Positions 6,346-13,844 of a stretch of 14,204 nucleotides of DNA are shown here, piece by piece (position 1 is the first letter of the stretch; each line of letters opens with the position of its first letter). This stretch comes from Ornithoclostridium faecigallinarum (lineage in GTDB: Bacteria > Bacillota > Clostridia > Christensenellales > UBA3700): positions 1 to 14,204 of the forward strand of contig DVOI01000072.1 of NCBI GenBank assembly GCA_018713665.1. The letters run 5' to 3'. The notes beneath the pieces were generated by a model. The model did no database searches. It had not been told where the DNA came from and worked only from the letters and a program-made list of their open reading frames with translations. Position numbers and translations under genes: made by a program.

Positions 6346-7854
6346 TCAGATCGTGCCGTCCCAGGTGGTGACGTGGGTCGACTTTGCCTCATGCTCGTCG
6401 AACCAATGCGTGGTGACCGTCTTGCTGTCGGTGAAGAACTTGAAGCTGTCTCTGCCGAGGCAATGCAGGTCGCCGAAGAAGGAGTGCTTGTGCCCCGTGA
6501 ACGAGAACACGCCGACCGGCACCGGGATGCCGACGTTGACGCCGACCATACCGCCGTCGGTGTTGCGGACGAACTCGCGCGCATAGTAGCCGTTTTGGGT
6601 ATAGATGACCGAGCCGTTCGCGAACGGGTTGGCGTTCATGACCGCAAGTCCCTCCTCGAAGGTCTTGACGCGCTTGATGCAGAGGACGGGTCCGAAGATC
6701 TCTCGCTGACCGACGGTCATCTCGGGGGTGACGTTGTCGAGGATCGTGGGTCCGAGGTAGAAACCCTTCTCATAGCCTTTGACGACGGTATTTCTGCCGT
6801 CGAGCACGAGCGTCGCGCCCTCGTCGATGCCCTTTTGTATCCACGCCGAGACGCTCTCCTTATGCTCTTTGCTGTAGACGGGGCCGAGCTTGGTCGTCTT
6901 GTCGTAGGCGGGACCGACCTTGATGCCCTGCGCAAGTTCCTTGATCTTGGCGACGAGCGCGTCGGCGATGCCCTCTTGGGCGACGACGACGGGCAGAGCC
7001 ATACATCTCTCGCCGGCGCAGCCGTAGGTCGCGTTGACGATGCCTGCCGCGGTGCGGTCGAGCGCGGCGTCGTTGAGCACGAGCGCGTGGTTTTTCGCCT
7101 CGCACAGGCACTGCACTCTCTTGCCGTACTTTGCGGCGGTCTCATAGATATATCTGCCGACCTTGGTCGAACCGACAAAGGTGATGCCGACGATCTTATC
7201 GTTGCTGATCAGCTCTTGGGTGTCGTTGCGGTCGCAGCTGACGATGTTGAGCACGCCGTCGGGAAGACCGGCTTCGCGGTACAGCTCGGCGATGCGCAGC
7301 GAGGTCATCGGGGTCGCGCCGGCGACTTTGAGGACAATCGCGTTGCCGCAAGCGATGCAGACCGGGGTCATCCAGCCCATCGGAATCATCGCCGGGAAGT
7401 TGAACGGCGCGATGCCGGCGAACACGCCCATCGACTCGCGGTAGAGCACGGTGTCATAGCCGCTCGACGCGTCCATCAGGCTCTCGCCTTGAAGCAGCGA
7501 CGGCATCGAGCAAGCAAGTTCGGTGCCCTCTTTCGCCTTGAGGATGTCGCCCTTGCTCTCGTCCCAATTTTTGCCGTGTTCGGTCGCGCACAGCTCGGTC
7601 AGCTCGTCCATATGCTCGTCGAGGAGCGCACGCAGGCGGTAGAGGATCTGCACTCTTTTGAGCACGGGCACTCTCGACCACTTCTTGTACGCCTCGTGGG
7701 CGTTGTCGATGACCTGAGCGATCTCGTCGGTCGTGCAGCGCGGCATTTGCGCGATCTGTTCGCCGGTGGACGGGTTGAACACCGGATAGTACTTGTCCGT
7801 CTTGGACTGAACGAATTGATTATTGGTAAAATATCCCAACGTCTTGATTGCCAT
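6346..7854 (-). CDS. iolA: Malonate/methylmalonate semialdehyde dehydrogenase (CoA-acylating)
   Basis: Converts malonate semialdehyde, released by IolJ, to acetyl-CoA and CO2 with NAD and CoA. The 502-residue aldehyde dehydrogenase shows APFNFP at 149-154, GITFVGSTKVG at about 223-233 and the catalytic Cys284 in AGERCMA. The ELGGK-type Glu of hydrolytic aldehyde dehydrogenases is absent; the matching stretch reads CLCEAKNH, in line with a CoA-dependent enzyme. In the cofactor-binding loop the usual KPSE reads KVAG, so the Glu that often holds the adenosine ribose is missing; this fits a divergent clostridial branch. The end GHKHSFFGDLH...FFT is typical of MmsA proteins. The start follows AAAGGAG; the gap from iolE is 18 nt. 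Acting on methylmalonate semialdehyde is possible, but the operon points to malonate semialdehyde. Confidence 0.94.
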   Translation of the reverse strand: MAIKTLGYFTNNQFVQSKTDKYYPVFNPSTGEQIAQMPRCTTDEIAQVIDNAHEAYKKWSRVPVLKRVQILYRLRALLDEHMDELTELCATEHGKNWDESKGDILKAKEGTELACSMPSLLQGESLMDASSGYDTVLYRESMGVFAGIAPFNFPAMIPMGWMTPVCIACGNAIVLKVAGATPMTSLRIAELYREAGLPDGVLNIVSCDRNDTQELISNDKIVGITFVGSTKVGRYIYETAAKYGKRVQCLCEAKNHALVLNDAALDRTAAGIVNATYGCAGERCMALPVVVAQEGIADALVAKIKELAQGIKVGPAYDKTTKLGPVYSKEHKESVSAWIQKGIDEGATLVLDGRNTVVKGYEKGFYLGPTILDNVTPEMTVGQREIFGPVLCIKRVKTFEEGLAVMNANPFANGSVIYTQNGYYAREFVRNTDGGMVGVNVGIPVPVGVFSFTGHKHSFFGDLHCLGRDSFKFFTDSKTVTTHWFDEHEAKSTHVTTWDGTI

Positions 7855-7872
7855 ATTTCTTCTCCTTTGCGG

Positions 7873-8766
7873 TCAAATGCCCGCTTTGTCTCTGATGTAA
7901 GCCCTCGCTTTGAGAGCGTATTCGAGCGGATCCGCCTTGGCGGGGTCCTGCTCCGCCTCGACGACCATCCAGCCCTCGTAGCCGACCTTGTCCAGCTCGG
8001 CGAATATCGGCGCAAAGTCTATCGCTCCGTCTCCGGGGACGGTGAACGCGCCCATGCGCACGCCGTCCAAGAAGGACTTGCCCTTCGCTTTGACCTCGGC
8101 GACGACGTCCGGACGGATGTCCTTGAGGTGGACGTGCCTTACGCGCTTGCAGTGCTTTTTGAGCACCGCGAGAGGATCTTCGCCGCAATAGGCGAGGTGC
8201 CCCGAATCGAACAGCAAGCCGAACACCTCGGGGTCGGTCATCTCCATCATCCTGTCCACTTCCGCGGCGGTCTGCACGACCGTGCCCATGTGGTGGTGAT
8301 AGACGAGTTTGAGCCCCATGCTCTTCGCGATCGCGCCCAATGCGTTCATCCCGTCGGCGAACTTTTTCCACTCGCCGTCGTTCATAATGTATTTGTTCCC
8401 GAACACGGGCACGTCTTTTTTGCCTTGGATGCTGTAACTCTGTTCGGACGCGCCGATGCAGTCCGCGCCCATCGCGCGCAGGAACTCACATTGCGCTACA
8501 AACGCCTTTTCGACCTCTTCCATCGGCTGCGTGAGCACGAACGAAGAGAACCATTGATTGCAGATCTTCAATCCCCTCATGTCCAGCGCGCGTTTGAGCA
8601 CGACGGGGTCTTTGGGGTACTTGTTGCCGACTTCGCAGCCCTTGAACCCGGAAAGAGCCATCTCGCTCACGCATTGCGCGAAGGTATTCTCCGCGCCGAG
8701 GTCGGGCATGTCGTCGTTTGTCCACGCGATCGGAGCGATCGCAAGTCTGACTTTTTTACCGTCCAT
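7873..8766 (-). CDS. iolE: myo-Inosose-2 dehydratase
   Basis: Dehydrates 2-keto-myo-inositol to 3D-(3,5/4)-trihydroxycyclohexane-1,2-dione, the second pathway step. The 297-residue protein has the AP endonuclease family 2 TIM-barrel pattern: GIAPIAW-like IAPIAWTNDD at 10-19, FKGCEVGNKYP at 41-51, YHHHMGT at 156-162, LLFDSGH at 184-190, HVHLKD at 211-216 and VVEAEQDP at 268-275, which together supply the metal site. The length equals the usual IolE length. I chose ATG 8764-8766 over an upstream in-frame start because family homology begins there and a GAGG overlapping the iolD stop is well placed. Only 8 nt separate the iolD stop from this start, which suggests translational coupling. Confidence 0.95.
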   Translation of the reverse strand: MDGKKVRLAIAPIAWTNDDMPDLGAENTFAQCVSEMALSGFKGCEVGNKYPKDPVVLKRALDMRGLKICNQWFSSFVLTQPMEEVEKAFVAQCEFLRAMGADCIGASEQSYSIQGKKDVPVFGNKYIMNDGEWKKFADGMNALGAIAKSMGLKLVYHHHMGTVVQTAAEVDRMMEMTDPEVFGLLFDSGHLAYCGEDPLAVLKKHCKRVRHVHLKDIRPDVVAEVKAKGKSFLDGVRMGAFTVPGDGAIDFAPIFAELDKVGYEGWMVVEAEQDPAKADPLEYALKARAYIRDKAGI

Positions 8767-8774
8767 AAAACGCC

Positions 8775-10697
8775 TCAATATTTCCTCGCCTTGGCGAGCA
8801 TCTTTTTCTTGTTTTCGAGCGCCTTTTTCTGCCTGTCGCAGCGCGGCGCGTTGCTGACGCCGACGTTCCACCATCCGCCGTAGCCGTGCGTCATCGACTT
8901 GGGCGCGACCTTGATGTCGATCAATGTGGAGACGGTCTGCTTTTTGGCGTCCTCGAGCGCGGCGGCGAGCTCGTCCGCGTTGCGGACGGTGTAGCCCTTG
9001 AAGCCGTACGCCCTCGCGCTCATCGCGAAGTCGATGTTGAGGAACTCTCCCTCGCGTATCGGCTTGTCGCCGTCGCGGTAGCGAAGCTCGGTGCAGAGGC
9101 TGTCAATGCCCTGCTCCATTTGCAGATTGTTTATGCACCCGAACGACGCGTTGTCAAAGAGCAGCACATTGATCTTGAGCCCCTCCTGCACCGCGGTGAC
9201 CATCTCGGTGTGCATCATCAAATAGCTGCCGTCGCCGCACATCGCATAGCATTCGCGGTCGGGCTCGGCGATCTTGCTGCCGAGGCAGCCTGCGATCTCG
9301 TAGCCCATGCACGAGTAGCCGTACTCCATGTTGTAGCTGTCGCGGACGTCGCTCGTCCACATGCGTTGCAGGTCTCCGGGCAGCGAACCGGCGGAACCGA
9401 CGACGATCGCGTCGGGGGCGATATGTTCGCGAACGACCGCGATCGCCTGCGTCTGCGTCATCGCGCCGCCGTGCGCCTTGATAAACGCGTCGACCGCGTC
9501 GGGCATGCGGCTGTCTATCTCGGGGACGTAGCCGTCGCCTATCTCCGCGGCGGCAAGACGGTCGTACTCCTTGCGCCACGCGTCCTTAGCTGCGGCGATC
9601 TCGCCGTCGTATTTGGCGTGATATCTGCTCAAATGTCTGTCCAAAGCCGCGACGGTCGCCTTGGCGTCGCCGACCGCCTTGACGGCGTCCAGCTTGGACG
9701 CATGGAAGTCGGACGCGTTGATCGTCACGACCTTGGTGTCGGCGAACAGCGACTTTGACGCGGTCGTAAAGTCGGTGAACCTCGTGCCGACGCCTATGAT
9801 GAGGTCGGCGTTTTCGGCGATCGTATTCGCGGCGCTGTTGCCGGTCACGCCCAAACCGCCGAGGTTGAGGGGGTGAGACGACGCGATCGCCGTCTTGCCG
9901 GCTTGAGTTTCGCAGAACGGGATGCCGTACTTTTCGCAGAACGCCGCGACGACTTCGCCCGCCTCGCTGTACTTGACTCCGCCGCCGACGATGAGCAGCG
10001 GCTTTTTGCTCTTGCGGATCGCCGCCGCGACCGCTTTGAGCTGTTCGTCGGGAGCGACGGGACGGACGATCGGGGTCACCTTCTTCGCGAAGAAGTCGAC
10101 CGGGAAGTCATAGATCTCGCCCTGCACGTCCTGCGGCAGCGCGATCGCGACCGCGCCGGTATGCGCCGGGTCGAGAAGCACTCTGATCGCGTTGCGAAGG
10201 GACGGCATCAGCATCTCGGGTCGCGAGATGCGGTCAAAGTAGCGCGTCACCGCCTTGAACGCGTCGTTGGTCGTGACGGACGGGTCGTATTGATGCTCGA
10301 TCTGTTGGAGCACCGGGTCGGGCTGACGCGTCGCAAACGCGTCTCCCATGAACAGCAGCAGCGGGATGTTGTTCGCGGTCGCCGTGCCCGCGGCGGTGAC
10401 CATATTCGCCGCGCCGGGGCCTATCGACGAAAAGCACGGCATGATCTTGCGGCGGTTGCATTGTTTTGCGAACGACGTCGCGACCTGCGCCATGCCCTGC
10501 TCGTTCTTGCCCTGATAGACCTTGATCGAGTGCTCCGCCATCGACAGCGCCTCGCCGACGCCCAGCACGCAGCCGTGCCCGAAAATGGTGAACACTCCGT
10601 CCACGAGTTTGTTTTCGACTCCGTCAAAGGAGACGTATTGCGCGTCCAAAAAGCGGACGACAGCCTCTCCTACCGTGATCTTGATGGTTTTCTTCAT
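8775..10697 (-). CDS. iolD: 3D-(3,5/4)-trihydroxycyclohexane-1,2-dione acylhydrolase (ThDP-dependent)
   Basis: Opens the inositol-derived ring to 5-deoxy-D-glucuronate. The 640-residue protein belongs to the thiamin diphosphate enzyme family. The pyrimidine-binding domain carries the activating Glu66 in YQGKNEQGMA. A central domain follows at about 210-400. The ThDP/Mg motif runs from CGDGSY (487-492) to LFDN (513-516). The C-terminus HGYGGWWNVGV plus a basic tail is characteristic of IolD. The start ATG follows GAGAGGGAAAT. It is separated by 34 nt from iolB and followed by iolE after 8 nt. The order iolD-iolE and the GYSCMGYEIAG stretch exclude acetolactate synthase. Confidence 0.96.
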   Translation of the reverse strand: MKKTIKITVGEAVVRFLDAQYVSFDGVENKLVDGVFTIFGHGCVLGVGEALSMAEHSIKVYQGKNEQGMAQVATSFAKQCNRRKIMPCFSSIGPGAANMVTAAGTATANNIPLLLFMGDAFATRQPDPVLQQIEHQYDPSVTTNDAFKAVTRYFDRISRPEMLMPSLRNAIRVLLDPAHTGAVAIALPQDVQGEIYDFPVDFFAKKVTPIVRPVAPDEQLKAVAAAIRKSKKPLLIVGGGVKYSEAGEVVAAFCEKYGIPFCETQAGKTAIASSHPLNLGGLGVTGNSAANTIAENADLIIGVGTRFTDFTTASKSLFADTKVVTINASDFHASKLDAVKAVGDAKATVAALDRHLSRYHAKYDGEIAAAKDAWRKEYDRLAAAEIGDGYVPEIDSRMPDAVDAFIKAHGGAMTQTQAIAVVREHIAPDAIVVGSAGSLPGDLQRMWTSDVRDSYNMEYGYSCMGYEIAGCLGSKIAEPDRECYAMCGDGSYLMMHTEMVTAVQEGLKINVLLFDNASFGCINNLQMEQGIDSLCTELRYRDGDKPIREGEFLNIDFAMSARAYGFKGYTVRNADELAAALEDAKKQTVSTLIDIKVAPKSMTHGYGGWWNVGVSNAPRCDRQKKALENKKKMLAKARKY

Positions 10698-10716
10698 ATT
10701 TCCCTCTCGGATTTTG

Positions 10717-10730
10717 CCGATATGTATCGG
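10717..10730. other. Small hairpin in the iolB-iolD gap
   Basis: Directly after the iolB stop the minus strand reads CCGAT, ACAT, ATCGG: a 5-bp stem with 4-nt loop. It ends well before the iolD ribosome binding site and has no T-run. It could protect or mark an mRNA end; it may also be chance. Confidence 0.3.
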
Positions 10731-10731
10731 G

Positions 10732-11502
10732 TTATTTCTCCCAATGCGCGAAACGCGGGTCGACGATGCGCGTCTTGTCCCAGGGGTTGCCCGGCAAGTG
10801 CCTGATCATCCAGCAGCAATACATCTCATATCCGGGCGCGGTGACTTGGACGTGCGTCTTGCCGCCGGGGAAGCAGCCCACGCTGCCGTCTTTGACGGTG
10901 TGCGGCTCGTCCTCGCCGATGAAGCACGCGCCGAACGCCTCCGCCGCCGGCATCTTGTAGTAATAGACCTCGGGCTGCGGATGCGAGTGCGGCAGATAGC
11001 TCCACCACCTGCCCTGGCGCGCGATGACCTCGCCGACGACGAGGTTGCTGTACGGCGCGTTGGAGAAGTCGAACACGGTGTTGACGTCGCGAACGGCGGT
11101 ATTCTCCCACAGCCCCTCGCACGACACCGAGCGGATGACGTCCTCTTTGCGATAAAACTTTGCCGGGAACTCGCGGTCGTTGGTCGTGGACACATAGATG
11201 AACTCGCTGTCCGTGAAAGCCTTGACGGTGACCTCGGTGCCCTTGCAGACGTGGAGAGTGACCGGCAGATCGCGGTACACGTCGCTGCGCGCCGCTCTGC
11301 CCGAGACGCCTCCGCCCGAGAACTCGACTTCGCCCTCGGTCAGCATCACGCAGATCTCCTTGTCCTTTTGCAGATAGCTCGCGCTCTTGCCGGCGGCGAG
11401 CCTGACGACCTTGATGTCCATCATCATGTCGGAGTTGATGCCGTTCATGTCGGTCAGCACCTTGACTCCGTCCTTGTCGAATTTGGGATATCCGAATGCC
11501 AT
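10732..11502 (-). CDS. iolB: 5-Deoxy-glucuronate isomerase
   Basis: Isomerises 5-deoxy-D-glucuronate to 2-deoxy-5-keto-D-gluconate, the fourth step. The 256-residue protein is a double cupin of the KduI/IolB group. The metal-binding motif is PHSHPQPEVYYY at about 166-177, with a further His expected in the GKTHVQV stretch. The GRWWSYLPHSH motif just before is diagnostic of IolB. The protein is slightly shorter than the roughly 270-residue Bacillus enzyme. The start ATG follows a perfect AAGGAGG at 6-nt spacing; 17 nt separate it from the iolC stop. A small hairpin follows directly after its stop. Confidence 0.94.
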   Translation of the reverse strand: MAFGYPKFDKDGVKVLTDMNGINSDMMMDIKVVRLAAGKSASYLQKDKEICVMLTEGEVEFSGGGVSGRAARSDVYRDLPVTLHVCKGTEVTVKAFTDSEFIYVSTTNDREFPAKFYRKEDVIRSVSCEGLWENTAVRDVNTVFDFSNAPYSNLVVGEVIARQGRWWSYLPHSHPQPEVYYYKMPAAEAFGACFIGEDEPHTVKDGSVGCFPGGKTHVQVTAPGYEMYCCWMIRHLPGNPWDKTRIVDPRFAHWEK

Positions 11503-11519
11503 GATTTCCTCCTTCGCGC

Positions 11520-12536
11520 TCAGTCGCGCGCGACCATTTCTCCGTATTGCTTCTTTTCGTCGGCGATGAACCTCGTCAGCTCTTCGGGCGTAGGCATAAA
11601 CTCCGAGCAGCCGTGCGCGGCGACCAGCATGGACGCGGACGCCGAGCCGAGCTCGAGGCAGTCCATGATCTCCTTGCCGTCGAACATGCCGTAGAGGAAC
11701 GCGCTGCCGTAGCCGTCTCCGCCGCCGAACGACTTGAACGCCTTGACCGGGAAGGGCTTGATCTTATATCTCTTTCCGTCGCAGGTATGCGCCTCGGAGC
11801 CCTCCTTACCGTGCTTGATGATGACGATTTTCGCCCTGTGCGCGAACCAATGCGCGGCGGTCGCGACGTCGTCGGCGCCGGGCAGCGAGATCGCCTGCGT
11901 GAGGTCGTACTCTTCGCGCGAGCCCATGATGATGTCCGCATGCTCGGCGACCGCGGTGTAATAGACCGCGATCTCATCCGCGCTCTTCCAATTGTAGGGG
12001 CGGTAATCGATGTCGAAGATGATGCGCACGTCGTTCTTCTCCGCAAATTGCATCGCCTTGAGGCACGCCTCGCGCGACGGGCTTTGCGCAAGCGCGGTGC
12101 CCGAGATGAGCAGCGCCTTAGCGGACGCGATATACTCCTCGTCCACGTCGGAGGGGTCGAGCGAGAGGTCGGCGATGCCGTCGCGATACATCAAGATGCT
12201 GCTCTCTGTCGGCGAGAGGATCTCGGTGAACGTGAGCCCCAATTTTTCGCCGTGCTCGGCGCGCTTGACGTGGGACACGTCTATGCCCTCTTTGGCAAAG
12301 AAGTCGGTCACATAGTCGCCGAATCGATCGTCGGACACGCGCGCGACAAAGCCCACTTTTTTACCCAGCCTCGCCAGACCGACCGCGACGTTTGCCGGCG
12401 AGCCGCCCAGGTACTTGCGGTACTCCTTGCTCTCGGCGAGCGTCTTGAAATAGTCGATCGGGTTGAAGTCAATCGCGATCCTTCCCATCGCAATCAGATC
12501 GAATTTTGCGTCTTTCTTGAATTGAACGTATTGCAT
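11520..12536 (-). CDS. iolC: 5-Dehydro-2-deoxygluconokinase
   Basis: Phosphorylates 2-deoxy-5-keto-D-gluconate at C6 with ATP, the fifth step. The 338-residue protein is a PfkB/ribokinase family kinase. Family signature 1 lies at YLGGSPANVAVGLARLG (42-58). IAMGRIAIDFNP at 15-26 is typical of IolC, as is ESSILMYRDGIADL at 111-124. The catalytic base is Asp274 in SFGGGDGYGSAF, where Bacillus IolC has TFGAGDSYASAF: the anion-hole Ala is replaced by Gly but the Asp is kept. I chose ATG 12534-12536, which follows GAGAGGAAAC, over an upstream in-frame start without homology. It lies 41 nt after iolJ and 17 nt before iolB. Confidence 0.95.
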   Translation of the reverse strand: MQYVQFKKDAKFDLIAMGRIAIDFNPIDYFKTLAESKEYRKYLGGSPANVAVGLARLGKKVGFVARVSDDRFGDYVTDFFAKEGIDVSHVKRAEHGEKLGLTFTEILSPTESSILMYRDGIADLSLDPSDVDEEYIASAKALLISGTALAQSPSREACLKAMQFAEKNDVRIIFDIDYRPYNWKSADEIAVYYTAVAEHADIIMGSREEYDLTQAISLPGADDVATAAHWFAHRAKIVIIKHGKEGSEAHTCDGKRYKIKPFPVKAFKSFGGGDGYGSAFLYGMFDGKEIMDCLELGSASASMLVAAHGCSEFMPTPEELTRFIADEKKQYGEMVARD

Positions 12537-12563
12537 GTTTCCTCTCCGTTTTTTGCTATCCGT

Positions 12564-12577
12564 GTCGATATCTCGAC
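12564..12577. other. Small hairpin in the iolJ-iolC gap
   Basis: Directly after the iolJ stop the minus strand reads GTCGA, GATA, TCGAC: a perfect 5-bp stem with 4-nt loop, about 20 nt upstream of the iolC ribosome binding site. It has the same position and size as the hairpin after iolB. No terminator-type T-run follows. Confidence 0.3.
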
Positions 12578-13414
12578 CTATCCTCTGTTTGCCGCGCCGC
12601 ACAGCGCGATGATGCGTTTGACCTCTTTCTTGATCTCGTCCACCGCGACGGGCATATATTTTTTGGGGTCGAACGCGTCGGGGAAGAGCTCGAAGCCCTT
12701 CTTGATGCCGGCGGTGTACGCCTGTCTCAATTGAGTCGCGAAGTTGATCTTGCGGATGCCCGCGGCGATCGCCGCCTCGATGACGTCGTCCGAAAGCCCG
12801 CTCGCGCCGTGAAGCACCAACGGCACATGCACCTTCGCCGCAATCTGCTCTATGCGGTCGATCGCGATATGCGGCGTACCGTGATAGACGCCGTGCGCCG
12901 TGCCGACGCCGATCGCGAGGCTGTCGACGCCTGTGCGCGCGACGAACTCCGCCGCCTCGTCGGGGTCGGTATAGACGACCTTGCCCTGCGTCTCCTCCTT
13001 GCCGCCGATCGAGCCGAGCTCGCCCTCGACGGACACGGACGCGCGGTGCGCGAACTTTGCGACGCGGCTCGTCAGCGCGACGTTCTCCTCAAACGGCAGC
13101 GCCGACCCGTCGATCATCACCGACGTATAGCCGTATCCCACGCAGCGCGCGCATATCTCCTCGTCGCCGCCGTGGTCGAGGTGGAGGGCGATATCCGCCC
13201 CGCCATCATACAGCGCGTTGACCAGCGCGACGTAGGTCGCCTCTCCGCCATAGCGCAAAGTCGCCGGGATCGTCTGCACGATGACCGGCGCATTCATCTC
13301 CGCGCTCGCTTCGAGCACGGCTTTGACGCTCTCCAAATTGTCCACATTGAGTGCCGGCACCGCATAGCCGCCGCATGCGGCGCGATCCAGCAATTGAGAA
13401 GTAGTGACGATCAT
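12578..13414 (-). CDS. iolJ: 6-Phospho-5-dehydro-2-deoxy-D-gluconate aldolase (class II)
   Basis: Cleaves the IolC product to dihydroxyacetone phosphate and malonate semialdehyde, the sixth step. The 278-residue protein is a class II (zinc) aldolase of the FbaA/IolJ/GatY group. Asp80-His81 in ALHLDHGG supply the catalytic acid and a zinc ligand. VEGELGSIGG at 129-138 is the Glu loop; His174 (GTAHGVYHG) and His202 (LHGASGLSD) complete the zinc site; KINFATQLR at 222-230 closes the phosphate site. The start ATG at 13412-13414 follows a near-perfect AAGGAGGAAATT; an upstream in-frame TTG would add residues without homology. It is the first gene of the operon, preceded by a leader of about 120 nt. 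By sequence alone it could be a fructose- or tagatose-bisphosphate aldolase; the operon decides for IolJ. Confidence 0.93.
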   Translation of the reverse strand: MIVTTSQLLDRAACGGYAVPALNVDNLESVKAVLEASAEMNAPVIVQTIPATLRYGGEATYVALVNALYDGGADIALHLDHGGDEEICARCVGYGYTSVMIDGSALPFEENVALTSRVAKFAHRASVSVEGELGSIGGKEETQGKVVYTDPDEAAEFVARTGVDSLAIGVGTAHGVYHGTPHIAIDRIEQIAAKVHVPLVLHGASGLSDDVIEAAIAAGIRKINFATQLRQAYTAGIKKGFELFPDAFDPKKYMPVAVDEIKKEVKRIIALCGAANRG

Positions 13415-13451
13415 AATTTCCTCCTTCGGCGCAAACCGCCTCTCCCGCCTC

Positions 13452-13475
13452 GGGACCGCCCCGACGGACGATCCC
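13452..13475 (-). other. Leader hairpin 3 of the iol operon (10-bp stem, 4-nt loop)
   Basis: In the minus-strand RNA GGGAUCGUCC pairs along its full length with GGGCGGUCCC around the loop GUCG, allowing three G-U pairs. It lies about 38 nt before the iolJ start codon. No U-run follows, so it is not an intrinsic terminator. It may shape access to the ribosome binding site or stabilise the 5' end. Confidence 0.5.
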
Positions 13476-13492
13476 GTGCGCAACTTCCAAAC

Positions 13493-13514
13493 CGCGCCGT
13501 CTCCCTTCGGCGCG
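13493..13514 (-). other. Leader hairpin 2 of the iol operon (7-bp GC stem)
   Basis: In the minus-strand RNA CGCGCCG pairs perfectly with CGGCGCG around an 8-nt purine loop AAGGGAGA. The loop resembles a ribosome binding site. It lies between leader hairpins 1 and 3. Confidence 0.45.
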
Positions 13515-13516
13515 CC

Positions 13517-13530
13517 CGAGCCTTCGCTCG
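13517..13530 (-). other. Leader hairpin 1 of the iol operon (near transcript 5' end)
   Basis: CGAGC and GCUCG enclose a GAAG loop in the minus-strand RNA, within about 10-20 nt of the expected transcription start. Short 5' hairpins like this often protect mRNA; the stem is only 5 bp. Confidence 0.35.
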
Positions 13531-13542
13531 ACCTATATTATA

Positions 13543-13571
13543 ATTTTACACTCGCGCGCGCGACAAGTCAA
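13543..13571 (-). promoter_or_regulatory. iol operon promoter (TTGACT, 17 bp, TAAAAT)
   Basis: On the minus strand TTGACT (13566-13571) is followed after 17 bp by TAAAAT (13543-13548). The spacer contains ten bases of alternating CG. A perfect TATAAT follows directly; with TTGTCG as -35 (18-bp spacing) it forms an alternative, overlapping promoter. The start would be near 13530-13536, giving a leader of about 120 nt to iolJ. No clear operator is visible; the binding site of an IolR-type regulator could not be recognised. Confidence 0.8.
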
Positions 13572-13633
13572 TATTTCTCCCAAAAATTACCGCATTTTGT
13601 GCATACCCCCTTTCCGCCGCCCCTTCTCCGCTT

Positions 13634-13792
13634 TTACGCCCCTATCCGCCGTTTTCTCAAAAATACCCGTTTTTCATCCCGATTCCCTAATGCAAAAATA
13701 TAAAAATATACACAAAACCGCTCTCGCCCTTTTTCGACATTCGCCGTTTTGTGCATACTCTCCGCCCAAACGACCGCCGCCGTTTTACGCAT
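13634..13792 (-). CDS. Doubtful small basic ORF (52 residues)
   Basis: An ATG at 13790-13792 follows GAGGTG with 6-nt spacing and opens a 52-residue frame starting MRKTAAVVWAESMHKTANV and ending in a run of Lys and Arg. No signal peptide, membrane segment or known domain is visible. RKTA and HKTA inside it are simply translations of the nucleotide repeat, which argues for chance. It lies downstream of the promoter-like site at 14045-14073, so it could be transcribed. Confidence 0.15.
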   Translation of the reverse strand: MRKTAAVVWAESMHKTANVEKGRERFCVYFYIFALGNRDEKRVFLRKRRIGA

Positions 13793-13815
13793 TTCACGCA
13801 CCTCGGAAGACCGCC

Positions 13816-13844
13816 TTGCCGGTCGGGAAATTCCCAACCCGCAA
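13816..13844 (-). other. Imperfect hairpin inside the repeat block
   Basis: In the minus-strand RNA GGUUGGG pairs with CCCGACC (one G-U pair) around AAUUU, and an outer UUGC/GCAA helix continues after one G-G mismatch. No U-run follows. It could be part of a structured RNA read from the promoter-like site at 14045-14073. Confidence 0.25.

Noticed and set aside
6373..8883. An 836-residue open frame on the plus strand opposite iolA and iolE
   Set aside because: It is antisense to two certain enzymes, is rich in Asp, Val, Arg and Ala in the manner of GC-biased antisense frames, and shows no domain.
13415..13483. Longer iolJ from an upstream in-frame TTG
   Set aside because: The extra residues lack homology and overlap leader hairpins; the ATG at 13414 has a near-perfect ribosome binding site.
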